Positions 48,461-60,191 of a stretch of 64,000 nt of DNA are shown here, one piece after another (positions within the stretch are counted from its first letter, which is position 1; each line of letters starts with the position of its first letter). The stretch spans positions 23,297,917 through 23,361,916 of the forward strand of contig NC_092571.1 in assembly GCF_037975245.1 (NCBI RefSeq). The letters are read 5' to 3'. The notes under the pieces were generated by a model that was not told where the DNA came from, ran no database searches, and was given only the letters and a program-made list of their open reading frames with translations. Made by a program: the position numbers and the translations under genes. Source of the DNA: Apostichopus japonicus (taxonomy: Eukaryota > Echinodermata > Holothuroidea > Aspidochirotida > Stichopodidae).

Positions 48461-48531
48461 GCCCATGTGGTCTAGTTGGTTAGGATACGTCTCTTCGGCG
48501 GCGAGGCGCGAGTTCGACTCTCGTCATGGGT
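48461..48531 (+). tRNA. tRNA-like sequence, copy 2 (probably not a functional tRNA)
   Basis: Identical over the 71 nt to the copy at 46346-46416, with the same downstream T-run, although flanking array sequence has accumulated differences. It lies about 96 bp upstream of the LINE insertion. Confidence 0.5.
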
Positions 48532-48639
48532 ATATGACTTCTTTTTTTTTCTTTCCCTATATCGTTGTCATTGCTATTTTGGGTAAAACGACCACGAGAG
48601 ACATTAAGTCCCCATCAACGACAATATCTAACGTATCTA

Positions 48640-49830
48640 TACTGAGTATAAATGTAAGGGGCTTGCGAGATTCGGTAAAACGAGCTCGTATAACAGAGTG
48701 GGTAAAACTCTTGAATGTAGATATTGTATTAATGCAAGAAACTTATCTGAGAGGAAATGATTTTGATGGTTTTAAAAATAGCTGGAAGGGGAAGGTTTTC
48801 TTTTCTCCTTCTTATTCGGTACTTTCATGTGGGGTTCTGATCGCCTTTTCCGATAAATTGAAATGTACTTATTCTCAGATCCGCCATGACGATATCGGGC
48901 GTTGTATTTCTGTTCTGTGTACTTTCTCCAGTTTTTCATTACGTATCTGTAACATTTATGCACCCAATTCCGGGTCAGAAAGGCGATGTTTTTTTCAATA
49001 ATATGAGTACTTACACGCAGGGAAGAGAACCTATAATATTAGGAGGGGATTTTAACTGTATTATGGAGGATCAGGACAGATTGGTGAACTCGCCTTTTTA
49101 TTCTTGTTTTGTGGGTCGAAATGAGTTGGAGTCTTTGTTATCTTTTAGTAATTTGATCGATTCGTGGAGGGTATCTTATCCAACACAAGCAGGAGTTACC
49201 TGGAAAAACCCGGGTCAAGTCCAAAGCAGCAGGCTTGATAGGATTTACATTCCAAAGGATATGGCCTTTGCTGATTCTTGTTGTATTCCCTGTATTTACT
49301 CTGACCACAATGCTATTGGGGTTTCTATTGTTATCCCTTGTGCTCCAAACAAAGGCCAGGGCCTTTGGAAGTTCAATGTTTCTATTCTAAAGGATTTAGA
49401 CTTTTGTAAAGAGTTAGAGTTCTATTATGCTCTTTGGGGTAATTTAAAGTCAAGTTTTGAGTCAATTTCAGATTGGTGGGAAGAGATAAAGAGAAGAATT
49501 AAGGATTTAATGATCACCCATGGTATTCGTCGTGCGAGGGAGAAACGACAAAAGTTAGCTCAGCTAAAGGAAACTTGTATTACTGGGAACAGGGCTGAGA
49601 TTGATCGTATTTTAAGAAAGCAAAGCAGAGGGGCCATAATTCGGGCTAGAGCCAGGTTTGTTGAAGAGGGGGAGCGACCGTCTGCGTTCTTTTATAAACG
49701 AGAATACGCACGTGCAAAGTTCAAAACATTTCATAGTATACGGGATTCCAGAGGTAGAGTGGTCTTTAATGAGGATATGTTAACAGTGTTTCATGGGTTT
49801 TATAGCAATTTATATAAAAAGGGAGATTAG
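48640..49830 (+). pseudogene. LINE endonuclease domain, frameshifted
   Basis: The N-terminal half reads SILSINVRGLRDSVKR, LMQETYLRG (catalytic Glu) and ICNIYAPNS in one frame up to about 48990. After a frameshift at the T-run near 48985 it continues LGGDFNCIMEDQDR (GDFN), SRLDRIYIP and YSDHNAIGVS (SDH). A linker to the RT ends at 49830 by a stop. The frame also reads backwards through the tRNA-like sequence to 48465, which is coincidental. Confidence 0.85.
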
Positions 49831-51996
49831 TGTAGACGAACAATGCCAAAACGAGTTCTTGGACTGCGTTAAAAACGCTTTATCTAAGGAAGAGTGTGAA
49901 ACGTTAGAAACTTCCTCTTGAGCTAACCGAGATTAAGAAGGTCCTAGTTTCTATGGCCTACGGCAAGTCCCCGGGAAGCGATGGGCTCCCCTGTGAATTT
50001 TATGTTACTTTCTTTGACTTAGTTGGAGAAGATTTGTTAGATGTTTTCAGTGACGGGCTCAATAGGGGGTCTCTAACTGAGTCGCAGAGAACTGCTATTA
50101 TAAGTTTGCTTAAGAAAGATGGTGATCGTTTGGACCCAGGCAATCGTAGGCCAATTAGTCTATTAAATACTAATTATAAGCTGTTAGCGAAGACTTTGCA
50201 AGCAAGATTGTAAACAGTTATGTCTAAAATTGTTAATGATTTTCAAACGTGTTCTGTGCCTGGCCGTAGCATTCATACTATTTTGGCCACGGTTCGTGAT
50301 ATTATTGAGTATTCTAATATGAAAGGTAATCCATGTGCTCTAATATCTGTAGATCAGCACAAGGCTTTTGACAAAGTCAATTGGGATTTTATGTTTAAAG
50401 TTTTATTAAAAATGAAATTTGGAATTACGTTTCGTCAATGGGTCAAAGTTCTGTACACAAATATCAAAAGTCTGGTCAATGTAAACGGTAGTCTCACAGA
50501 TGATATATTCATTCATCGGGGAGTTCGTCAAGGCTGTCCTCTGTCCCCAGCCTTGTATGTTTTATTTATTGAACCGTTAGCTAGATACATAGAGAAGTCA
50601 CGGGATATCCGAGGTCTTTACATACCTGGAGGAAAAAGGAAATCTGTAAAATGTTTGCAATACACAGACGACGTGACTTGTGTCGCAACAAGTCAGACCG
50701 ATATAATTGAGTATTTTCGAGCGTTTGAAAGGTTCAAGTTAGCTACTGGGGCCTCACTAAATCTAAGTAAGACTAAAGGTTTGAAGTTAGGGGGTTTTGT
50801 TGGGCGCAAACTTTGAGGGAACATTAATTGGGGGAACTCGGAATAACAATTTGTGGCGTTTGTTTTGGGTCACAGGAGAGTGTTCGTAGTAATTGGGAGA
50901 AACAACTAGATAAGATGAAGTCTAAGATTGAAGCGTGGGACAAACGGTATCTTACTTTGCTCGGAAAGGTTGCGGTCATTAATACTTGTTTATTCCCTTT
51001 GTTCTATTACCTTGCTCCTGTTTTTTGTCCAAGTAGGGACTTTGTAGCAAAGGTGAATCAATTATGTTTCACGTTTTTATGGGAAGGAAAGACCGAATTA
51101 GTGGCACGGAAGGTCGTTTCGTTAAACTATAGGTCTGGAGGGTTGGGTTGGGATCATTTCGAGTTTAAGATGAAAGCTTTATATGTGAAACATTTACTTC
51201 CGTTTCTCTGTCGTAGCGAGTTAGACTCGTGTAGCTACCTATTTGCTAGGTATTTTTTGTCTGTTAAGCTTCAGCGGTTGTACCCCCATCTGTGGTCGAA
51301 TCGGTTCCTAATTGTTATGACACAACAAAGTCGTACAGTAATGCGATCTCAATTATCCAGTTTATGCACGCGATAGACCCTACGTTTGTAAAGATTTCTA
51401 GGACCAGGGAACTGGTTAGTATTTTGGACAATGAAACGGTTATACCTAGGGTTCAAAGCAATGATCCATCTTGCGACTGGAACAGCATTTGGAAAATGGC
51501 GTTTCTCCCCATTTTATGTAATAAGTTAAAAGTTTTAAATTGGAGAATTACTCACGGGGCAATGTGCACGGCAGAGAAACTGCACAGGGGGGGGGGGGGA
51601 TTGGGGATGGTCTGTTCGTTTTGCAAGAATCCAGAGACTATTCGACATATGTTTTGGGAGTGTCCACATATATCGAGAGTTATATCCTGGGTTTATACAT
51701 TTTTCAAAAGAGTAGTTGGTAGGAATGCGTTACTCACTTGCTATGTATTTTTACGTGATATTCCTAACCCTGCAATACATAGGTTAACATGGGAAAGACT
51801 TGTTTTAGTTTTTAGTATTGTTAAAAAGATAGTTTGGAATAGAAAGTGTCGGCTGGTTTTTGATAAGAGAATTATTGATGAAAAGGAAGTGGTCAAATTG
51901 ATTAAAAGAGATATACAAGAACGCATTGAAATTGATCTTAGAAGATGGTCAGAAATCAAATTTATGAACGTGGATTCATGGTTCGTCGTTCTGTGA
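49831..51996 (+). pseudogene. LINE reverse transcriptase domain, broken by frameshifts and a stop
   Basis: RT blocks occur in order: YGKSPGSDGLPCEFY, IISLLKKDGD, RRPISLLNTNYKLLAKTL, a stop at 50211-50213, then ALISVDQHKAFDKVNWDFM (catalytic Asp), GVRQGCPLSPALYVLFIEPL and YTDDVTCVA, with Thr where YADD or FADD is usual. Further frame changes occur near 49830-49950, 50815 and 51370. The end has VCSFCKNPETIRHMFWECP, a C-x2-C-H-C motif, next to a 12-G run at 51588-51599. It cannot make an active enzyme as it stands. Confidence 0.88.
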
Positions 51997-52989
51997 AATG
52001 GTACGGGGGGGGGGGGTAGTACAAATTAAGTTACCGTAGTGTTAGAGTGTAGATTAACTTATTCTATTATTCTTAGCTTGTAAACATAAGTAATTCTTGT
52101 CTTTCTTTCTTGTTTAATCCTGTATTTATTGCTTTCTAGTAGGTTTGTCAAGTGAAAATGTGAATAAACTGAAAGAAAATCAACGACAATATGAAAATAT
52201 ATATTAACACAGAAACCTCAAATTAAATCGCTCTTTCTCAAATAATTCTTGGAACCATTAACACTTCAGTTTAAGAAAGGAACACCGAATCATTCCATTC
52301 ATCCACAAGTCTCTGAGAAGAGTTCTCCCGGGCATTTAATCTACTGCAACTTAAAACAACGACCTCTGGTATTCCTCCTTTTTGAAAAAAAATGAAAAAG
52401 TCACTAAAAGCCAAGTTTACAACACTTTGGACAATCTTGTTCATTTGTATTAATTCCCCTCACAACCTTCTCATTCCCAGGGTGGTGGGATTGAGAATCC
52501 TATGCCTCTCATGATTCGAAACATCCGTCAGTGAGTAAATTGAACTATTAGTACCAACACATACGTCTTTAAACTTTTTTCCAAAAGCTTAATAAAAGTA
52601 AAGACTGCAAGCCTGAATATCATTCTTAAGATGAGGCCTTGCCAACTGCTTATAAGATGTATCAACAGTTTCTCTCCTTAAATCCTTAGGGGTTTAGTTT
52701 GACAAGGCGAGTGAAAACAACATTAAATACAAACTAAAAACAAGAAACAAACAAGAAATGTACACTGCTAATGAATGATGCATAAAACATGTGCCTTTTG
52801 TTTACTTTTTCTTTACTTGTATACGTTGTTGTTTTCATGTATATAATCAGTTTGTTGTGTGTGTAATTAGTAATCGTGCTTGAATGTGACCAACGAAAGT
52901 TATTATTATTGCCAAGTATTCTTAATGTAGCCTCTTTCCCTGAGATTAAATCTGTGTTGACTGCATCATCATGTGCTCAGTGCTTAGGC

Positions 52990-53237
52990 GGGCCATCAGT
53001 CTCAAATAATGGGGAATCGACGTATAGCCTACCAATTTAAATCAATGATATGTCAAATTAAACTAGTATAAGTCCATTAAAATTGACATCTACCAGTTTA
53101 AATCGATGATATGTCAAATTAAATCGGTAGAAGTCAATTTAAACTGCTAAAAACTGGTATAAGTCCTAGGAAGTTGGTATATGTCGATTTAAATCGGTCT
53201 ATATCGATTCCCCACGATTCGAGACTAATGGTCAGCC
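52990..53237. mobile_element. MITE with inverted termini
   Basis: The left end GGCCATCAGTCTC followed by AATGGGGAATCGACGTATAG is the imperfect reverse complement of the right end CTATATCGATTCCCCACG followed by GAGACTAATGGTCAGCC. The ~248-bp interior is AT-rich and repeats TTTAAATCGATGATATGTCA-like phrases. No clear target duplication was found. Confidence 0.55.
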
Positions 53238-54924
53238 ACACAGTGCGTCCACATTGTCTATTACACCGACATGTGACAAACAATCTTCTTTCGACATCCG
53301 GTTAGAATACATCCACAGTCGTCTACAGGCAATGAGTCACATGAACAAGAGCAGGAAGCAAGTTCACGTCAGGTCAACAAAAGGGATAGAACGACTGCTT
53401 GAAGACTAAATGACTCCATTCTTTGCAATTTTGGTCAACATATATAAACCTAGTAAGGACAATATTGTCTGAGCAGTTTAAGGGATTGTTCTGACGTTAC
53501 TGTAAAAATAAAAGAATTGTAAATATCAAAGAATTGTCTGATATTTACCGCCCAATGTCCTTGATATATATTCCCAATCAATACCGCAATTTTCTCGTTT
53601 TTCACAAAAACAACCCATATGCAAATTTACAATAACTCTGTGTTTAAATATCGCAAATCCTCATTAAGTAAACTCACATGCTTGACACTCAACCCAAAGT
53701 CTGTAAATATAATAATGATAATAGTACTTTAGTAAGGTAAGGTAAGTACAACAAATTTCGTCACTTTTAATTGTTTAAGCCCTTTTAAAATCATTCCACC
53801 ACCTATAATGCCCCTTAATGACGTTTATAATGTCCTTGATATCGTGTCCGGCTGGAAGGCTAGTGTTCAAGTCTTTAAATAAGGTAGGAACCTTCAAAAT
53901 TTAAGATTATAGGTGATACCATACGAGTCGTGGTATTTGACAGTGTTCGCACTTTTCGATTCTTCAATTGCACATTTCGACATACAGATGCAACACAGTT
54001 ACTACAATATTACTTTCACAAGCGTAGTATACAGATAGACACATATTCGAAATGTGATATGTTATACACCATCCCCCTCCCTCCCCTCCTCCCTCCCAAC
54101 CACCTCCGGTCCCTGGTCAAGTTAGAGTTCTTGACAATTACGAATATCAACTGTTGGCAACATTTATGCCGGAATTGGAGAGTTAAAGTACGAAACGCCT
54201 GCATTGAAATATCTTTCCATTAGAAGTAAACAATCAAATTTCGCCAAAATTTGGACAGGAAAAAGACCCGCCTATAACAAATTCGAAATGCCCATTTCGA
54301 CAGGGCGAATTTCGCAAATCGTTCCTATCAAATCTGGAAACCTTGTATTAAAGGATCCTAAATCCTTTAATGTTTCCTCTCTATAGTCCGCTCTACACCT
54401 CCCGCTACAAGTAAATTACAAGTAATTATGCCAAAACGCAGCTTCTTTCCTCTCGGAGGGCACAGAGGAAGTGGGTGGGGATGGGTGGGTCCAAAGATGG
54501 TACATACCTTGTGTAAACGGAAAACAAATCGGAATTGATTAATCGACAGGGGTCGAAATTTGAATAAGTCGGGGGCCTACTGTAGTTTATTGTTTCTAAC
54601 AAAATGTGCAAACTAAGTTAAATATGAATAAAACAGAGCAATCTTGAAATGGCCTCTGCTAACTTCATCATATCAGTAATTGTATTAATGGCTTGTTCAA
54701 ACTAAATTTTTAAAAAGGCAGAAAGACCACGTGACTGCTGGATATTTGGTCCACCACTTATTCCATAGTCCCCTCCTCAAGACAAAATCGATCAGGCGAA
54801 TTCGACATAGTCCTTTCGACATGTCGAATAAAGAAAACCTCAGCTGTAAATTTCAATTAACAGTAATTATAGCACATGTTTTGTTTTCCTTAGATTCCAA
54901 AAGTACAAGACTACACAACATTGC
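53238..54924. other. No gene recognised; scattered TTCGAC/GTCGAA motifs
   Basis: No conserved coding exon is seen. TTCGAC and GTCGAA half-sites appear repeatedly (for example 54296, 54543, 54801), including a complete palindrome TTCGACATGTCGAA at 54815-54828, next to the satellite that carries a related palindrome. A pyrimidine tract lies at 54070-54100. Confidence 0.45.
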
Positions 54925-57085
54925 ATAACAAACCCCCTCCCCAACGCCTCGCGCTGATATGTCGCTCTCACAACTATAACTTCGACCGGTCGAATTGATA
55001 AATACATGTAATATGTGAATATCCTGTGTGATTTATGACACATCTTTACCACCGCACCTCTCTTGTATCGTTTTAGACCCCTCTAACATATCCTTTGTAA
55101 TACAGGCTGTTTTAAATGAATTCAAACAGAGAAAGGCATAACATTCCCCCTCCCTAACCCTTTGAGCTCATCTGTCGCTCTCACAACTATAACTTCGACC
55201 GGTCGAATTAATCAATACATGTAAAATGTGAATATCCTGTTTGATTTATGACACATCTTTACCACAGCACCTCTCTTGAATCGTTTTAGACCCCTCTAAC
55301 GTATCCGTTGTAATAAAGGCTGTTTTAAAAGAATTCAAACAGAGAAAGGCATAACATACCCCCTCCCCAACCCCTTGAGCTCATCTGTCGCTCTCACAAA
55401 TATAACTTCGACCGGTCGAATTAATCAATAATTGTAAAATGTGAATATCCTGTTTGATGTATAACACATCTTTACCACCGCACCTTTCCTGTACCGTGTA
55501 ATACCCCTCTAACATATCCGTTGTAATAAAGGCTGTTTTAAAAGAATTCAAACAGAGAAAGGCATAACATTCCCCCTCCCCAACCCCTTGAGCTCATCTG
55601 TCGCTCTCACAAATATAACTTCGACCGGTCGAATTAATCAATACATGTAAAATGTGAATATCCTGTTTGATATATGACACATCTTTACCACCGCACCTTT
55701 CCTGTACCGTGTAATACCCCTCTAACATATCCGTTGTAATAAAGGCTGTTTTTAAAGAATTCAAACAGAGAAAGGCATAACATACCCCCTCCCCAACCCC
55801 TTGAGCTCATCTGTCGCTCTCACAAATATAACTTCGACCGGTCGAATTAATCAATAATTGTAAAATGTGAATATCCTGTTTGATGTATAACACATCTTTA
55901 CCACCGCACCTTTCCTGTACCGTGTAATACCCCTCTAACATATCCGTTGTAATAAAGGCTGTTTTTAAAGAATTCAAACAGAGAAAGGCATAACATTCCC
56001 CCTCCCCAACCCCTTGAGCTCATCTGTCGCTCTCACAAATATAACTTCGACCGGTCGAATTAATCAATACATGTAAAATGTGAATATCCTGTTTGATATA
56101 TGACACATCTTTACCACCGCACCTTTCCTGTACCGTGTAATACCCCTCTAACATATCCGTTGTAATAAAGGCTGTTTTTAAAGAATTCAAACAGAGAAAG
56201 GCATAACATACCCCCTCCCAAACTCCTTGCGCTCTTTTGTCGCTCTCACAATTATAACTTTGACCGGTCGAATTAACAAAAACATGTTAAATGTGAATAT
56301 CCTGTGTGATTTATGACACATTTTTACCACAGCACCTCTCTTGTACCGTTTTATGCCCCTCTTACATATCCTTTGTAGTAAAGGCTGTATTAAAAGAATG
56401 TAACAGGGAAAGGCATAACATTCCCCCTCCCCAAGCCCTCGCGCTCATCCGTCGCTCTCACAATTACTTCGACCGGTCGAATTAAGAAATACATGTGAAA
56501 TGTGAATATCCTGTGTGATTTATGGCACATCTTTACCACCGCACCTCTATTGTACCGTTTTAAACCCCTGTAACCTATTCTATGTAATAAAGGCTGTTTT
56601 AAAAGTATGCAACAGGGAAAGGCACAACATACCCCTTCCCCAACCCCTCGCGCTCATCCGTCGCTCTCACAATTACTTCGACCGGTCGAATTAAGAAATA
56701 CATGTGAAATGTGAATATCCTGTGTGATTTATGGCACAAGTTAACCACCGCACATCTCTTGTACCGTTTTAGACCTCTCTAATATATCCTTTGTAATAAT
56801 GGCTCTTTAATATAATTCAAACAGAGAAAGGCATAACAAACCCCCTCCCAAACCCCTCGCACTCATCCGTCGCTCTCACAATTATAACTTCGACCGGTCG
56901 AATTAGTAAATACATGGTAAATGTGAATATCTTTTTTGATTTATGGCACAACTTAACCACCACTTCTCTTGTACCGTTTTACACCCCTCTAACGTATCCT
57001 GTGTACAAAAGCCTCATTAATAAAAGTTCAATCAGAGGAGTGGCTACAGATAAATTAGATAAAATCACTTCGACCGGTCGAATTT
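54925..57085. repeat. ~213-bp satellite with palindrome TTCGACCGGTCGAA
   Basis: Eleven successive occurrences of GACCGGTCGAA, the first few at 54981, 55194, 55407, 55620, 55833 and 56046, are spaced about 213 bp apart at first and shorter near the right end. Each unit also holds CCCCCTCCCCAACCC, GCTCTCACAA, GTGAATATCCTGT and AACAGAGAAAGGCATAACA. The units at 55407/55833 and 55620/56046 match each other best, which gives a 426-bp dimer. Confidence 0.93.
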
Positions 57086-58429
57086 TGAGGTACAATCGTA
57101 GTTAAATTTCAATTGCAGTAATTTCGACAGTGCATGCGTCTACTTCATTTCTTTAAATCCGGAGACAATTTTCGACATCTTAAGAACAAAATTTAATTGA
57201 CAACGACCCGACCACTCTTACATTTCATAGAAAACTCTGTAGCACCTCACTTCAATCACTCCCACAATAGGCTGATTGACTAAATTGACAAATTTATGTG
57301 AAATGTGATTTTTTTTCTACTGACTTTGTGAGGTGCCTGAAGTTCACACCTCGATTTGGCTCATTATTTCAGTAACATAGATTATCAATAAATGCTTGGA
57401 AGTATAATTGCCTTCTATACATTACTTTCTTCATAATTAAACAACATTATAACAGTAACAATTAATGTGTTTTTTTTTTCAATGAAAAAGTGTGAACAAT
57501 TTCAAAGTTGTAATATTATCATGTCCGATGAAGCCTAACCTATACTCTAAACTTTGCATATCTTTGTATAAAAGAATTAAAAATAAATTGCTTTGAGATT
57601 CTGTCAATTTATGCTAACATGTAATCTGAATTTATGTCAGTGCTTTTATCATTAGGCCTATCATGTTTGTTAATTTGTTTAATGTTAATGTTTATGTTAA
57701 TTTCCTTACGTTAATGTTATAATTCATTTTATTCGTATTTCCTCAAAATTCATCTTTAATTTAATTTATGACATTTTCTTTATTACTAGTCGCTCCAAAT
57801 GGATGAAAACGTGAGTAATTATAACACGTAACATGAATTTATGGTTTATGAAAGTATTTATGTAAAAATTCATTGCATCTTAAATAATTACCTATCCGTA
57901 TTTTGTAGGGTACCTCTTTAACAATCATTTCTATACATATCTATAAGCATCGTGTGTACTTTACATTAATTAGTTAATAGTGTTCCAAGTTCAAAATTAT
58001 TTCCATTTTCATTCATTAGCTCAGAAGGACTTACCCGAGCTTTTTTAGAGTGTTTCGTGTTGCATAATGAGATGAAAATCAACGGGCATGAAAATGAGGA
58101 GAAAATGAAAGCAGGCAGATACAGCTATAACTAAGGGCGAACCTAGAAATGATATCCTGCTATCGCAGAGTTATTAGCATAAATGTTACAGGATATCCAT
58201 AAAAAATGGATTTCTATAAACAAAAGAACCCAATTCCTTCGCTGATATCCAAGTTCACAAATATATCCTCTGTGTATTGATACTTTGAGAATGAATATGT
58301 CGATAAATGGCCGGAGATTAATGCAAAGTCATCAATTGATTAAAGTATGAATTTAATGAATATTCTCATATTTCTCATTTATCCCATCTTCACGTTTTCA
58401 ATATCTTTTCTTTGTTTCATGTTTTATAG
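57086..58429. other. Mostly non-coding; one weak micro-exon candidate
   Basis: A 21-nt segment 57790-57810 has an AG acceptor and a GTGAGTAA donor (TCGCTCCAAATGGATGAAAAC in two parts: TCGCTCCAAATG, GATGAAAAC). It could be an early exon of the micro-exon gene downstream, reading RSKWMKT in the matching frame. Nothing else is recognised. Confidence 0.3.
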
Positions 58430-58613
58430 GAGGCGAGCTAATGTATCTGCCACTCCCACAGAGTTTGGGATGTCCGAACAAAACAGTGAGTGAAAGACCC
58501 AAACTTTTGGTTTCTAAAATATGAAACTTACAAAAATAAATACATTGTTGAATGTACGATGACACACACTTATGTTTAATGATTATCAATCGATTATCGA
58601 ATTGATAATTGTT

Positions 58614-58654
<41 letters not shown>

Positions 58655-60148
58655 CATTAATTTTTTCTTATTAAGCTTCCTCTGGTTCCGATCACTCAAC
58701 TTCTCCAGTTTCTCATGTAAAGTTCTATGTGAAATTTGCTTTTCTCTTCTTTTAAACTGAATTTTTCCCCGTCAGATGGTAACAGCTCGCCGTGAGTATT
58801 TAATGTAGAAGATTCACAAAATTTATAGCATTTTTCTTATTTATCAAATAACTTTAAGTTTATTTAGAAAAATTACATTTGAAACCTTGTTGAGTAAGTA
58901 TTGGATAGAAATAAGGATGGAAAATTGCTAACGCAATTTGAAATAGTATTCTTGGTTACGATCACGTGATCACAGTCCATGTAAGCTTGCTTGGTCTGAG
59001 AGTGTACCAGTTACGCGAAACATACGTTTTCCCCTCATCAAGCTTTTTAACTTGGATTTTCGTAAAAGAAATATAAGAAAATAACTAAAGCTAGACTGTG
59101 TATATTTCACGACCTGACGCGGGTCAAGTAAGGGAGATGCGAGGTGCAGCCCCCCTCTTTTTGCTTATGTTTTAAATACAACGCAGTACGTTTATATCTA
59201 AGCGAAGTTGCTCCCAAACCCCCAACCCCGTCCCCCGCATGGTGAATCGGGTTCAACGACCTCAGGGCGACACCTTCTCCTTTACGAAACCCTGGATCAG
59301 CCCCTGACGACGGTTGGAAACTCAGCAAAAAAAGTATATTGTTTCGATTTCCTGATTTCAAAAAACATCTATAAGATGTATCTATCTATAGCAGATGTTT
59401 GCCGCTAGTTTGGTGAATTAAAGGTTACTTTAATTAAACATATTCCTTATTTCGTTTCGAGAAATCTGTAGCAGGCTCTTTTCTAATTTCTAGTTTCATT
59501 GAATTCGTTGATATTTTTAAAACAGGGATCATGATTATCAACGATCGATAATACCATCGGCAGGTAAGATGAGACAGATATTGGTTTCATATCATCGGTG
59601 GTCATTAATAGAACCTTTAACTGGCAGGATAGAGTTTCTGTTTATATTACTATTAGCTTCTTCTGCATATTTATACGGATAAGGATTTGTTTTGTTAGAA
59701 TTTCTTGCGAGAATCCTATATACAGAACTTGGACCGCTGGACATGGAACAATTGAGACATCAAATGTAAATTTATGTAGGTTTTGACATAGTTATTAAGC
59801 AAACAAATGATGATAATCTTCGCAATTAATTGATTATGGGTTTATTCTGGTTATATAGACTTATCTAAACTATCACTCTTTACGAAACTTGCCAGAATCA
59901 CTGTTAATTAATCTAAGGACATTTGCAATTTTGTGAAGATAAGTGATTTGAGAAAGCTTTTGATTCCGGAGGAGGGAGGGGCTAGGGGGGGTGGTAGTTG
60001 TTAAGTATAAGGGGTGGTGAGGAAGACTTGAAGAGGGTGAGGGGATGGTTAATCTACATATCGTCCTTTCATTGACATCAATCAATCAATCAATCTCTCC
60101 TGCGCCTTGATCACCCTTCCTGGTGAACATGCGCGCGATATAAATCAC

Positions 60149-60191
<43 letters not shown>

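Larger units (their letters stand above)
48628..52178 (+). mobile_element. Tx1/L1-clade-like LINE, 5'-truncated, with 14-bp target duplication
   Basis: The element is flanked by ATCAACGACAATAT at 48614-48627 and 52179-52192. The homologous unoccupied site is at 46498-46511 in the first array unit. It encodes an apurinic-type endonuclease followed by a reverse transcriptase and a C-terminal CCHC-like motif. It has no ORF1 because it begins just before the endonuclease. The 3' end holds AATAAACTGAAAGAAA. The RT blocks (KSPGSDGLPCEFY, RRPISLLNTNYKLL) are closest, by eye, to the L1/Tx1 group. Confidence 0.88.
45223..52690. repeat. Tandem array of 1.5-2.1 kb units with tRNA-like sequences
   Basis: Three segment types recur in order. 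Alpha (GAGAATCCCATGCC...GTCA-TGA) is at 45265-45512, 46800-47052 and 52480-52690. Beta (ATTTCATGAATTATATGAC...CATTCTGTTTATACC) recurs at least five times between 45686 and 48070. Gamma, with the tRNA-like sequence, is at 45952-46735 and 48063-48640, the latter continuing at 52179-52430 after the LINE. Nothing coding is recognised apart from the LINE. Confidence 0.85.

Noticed and set aside
48465-49001. 178-codon frame starting inside the tRNA-like sequence and running into the LINE endonuclease
   Set aside because: The LINE was inserted downstream (empty site known), so the in-frame fusion is accidental.
58676-58716. Extra micro-exon between 58485 and 58776
   Set aside because: It has AG and GT borders, but its length shifts the phase and produces a stop in the exon at 59526; kept only as a possible alternative exon.
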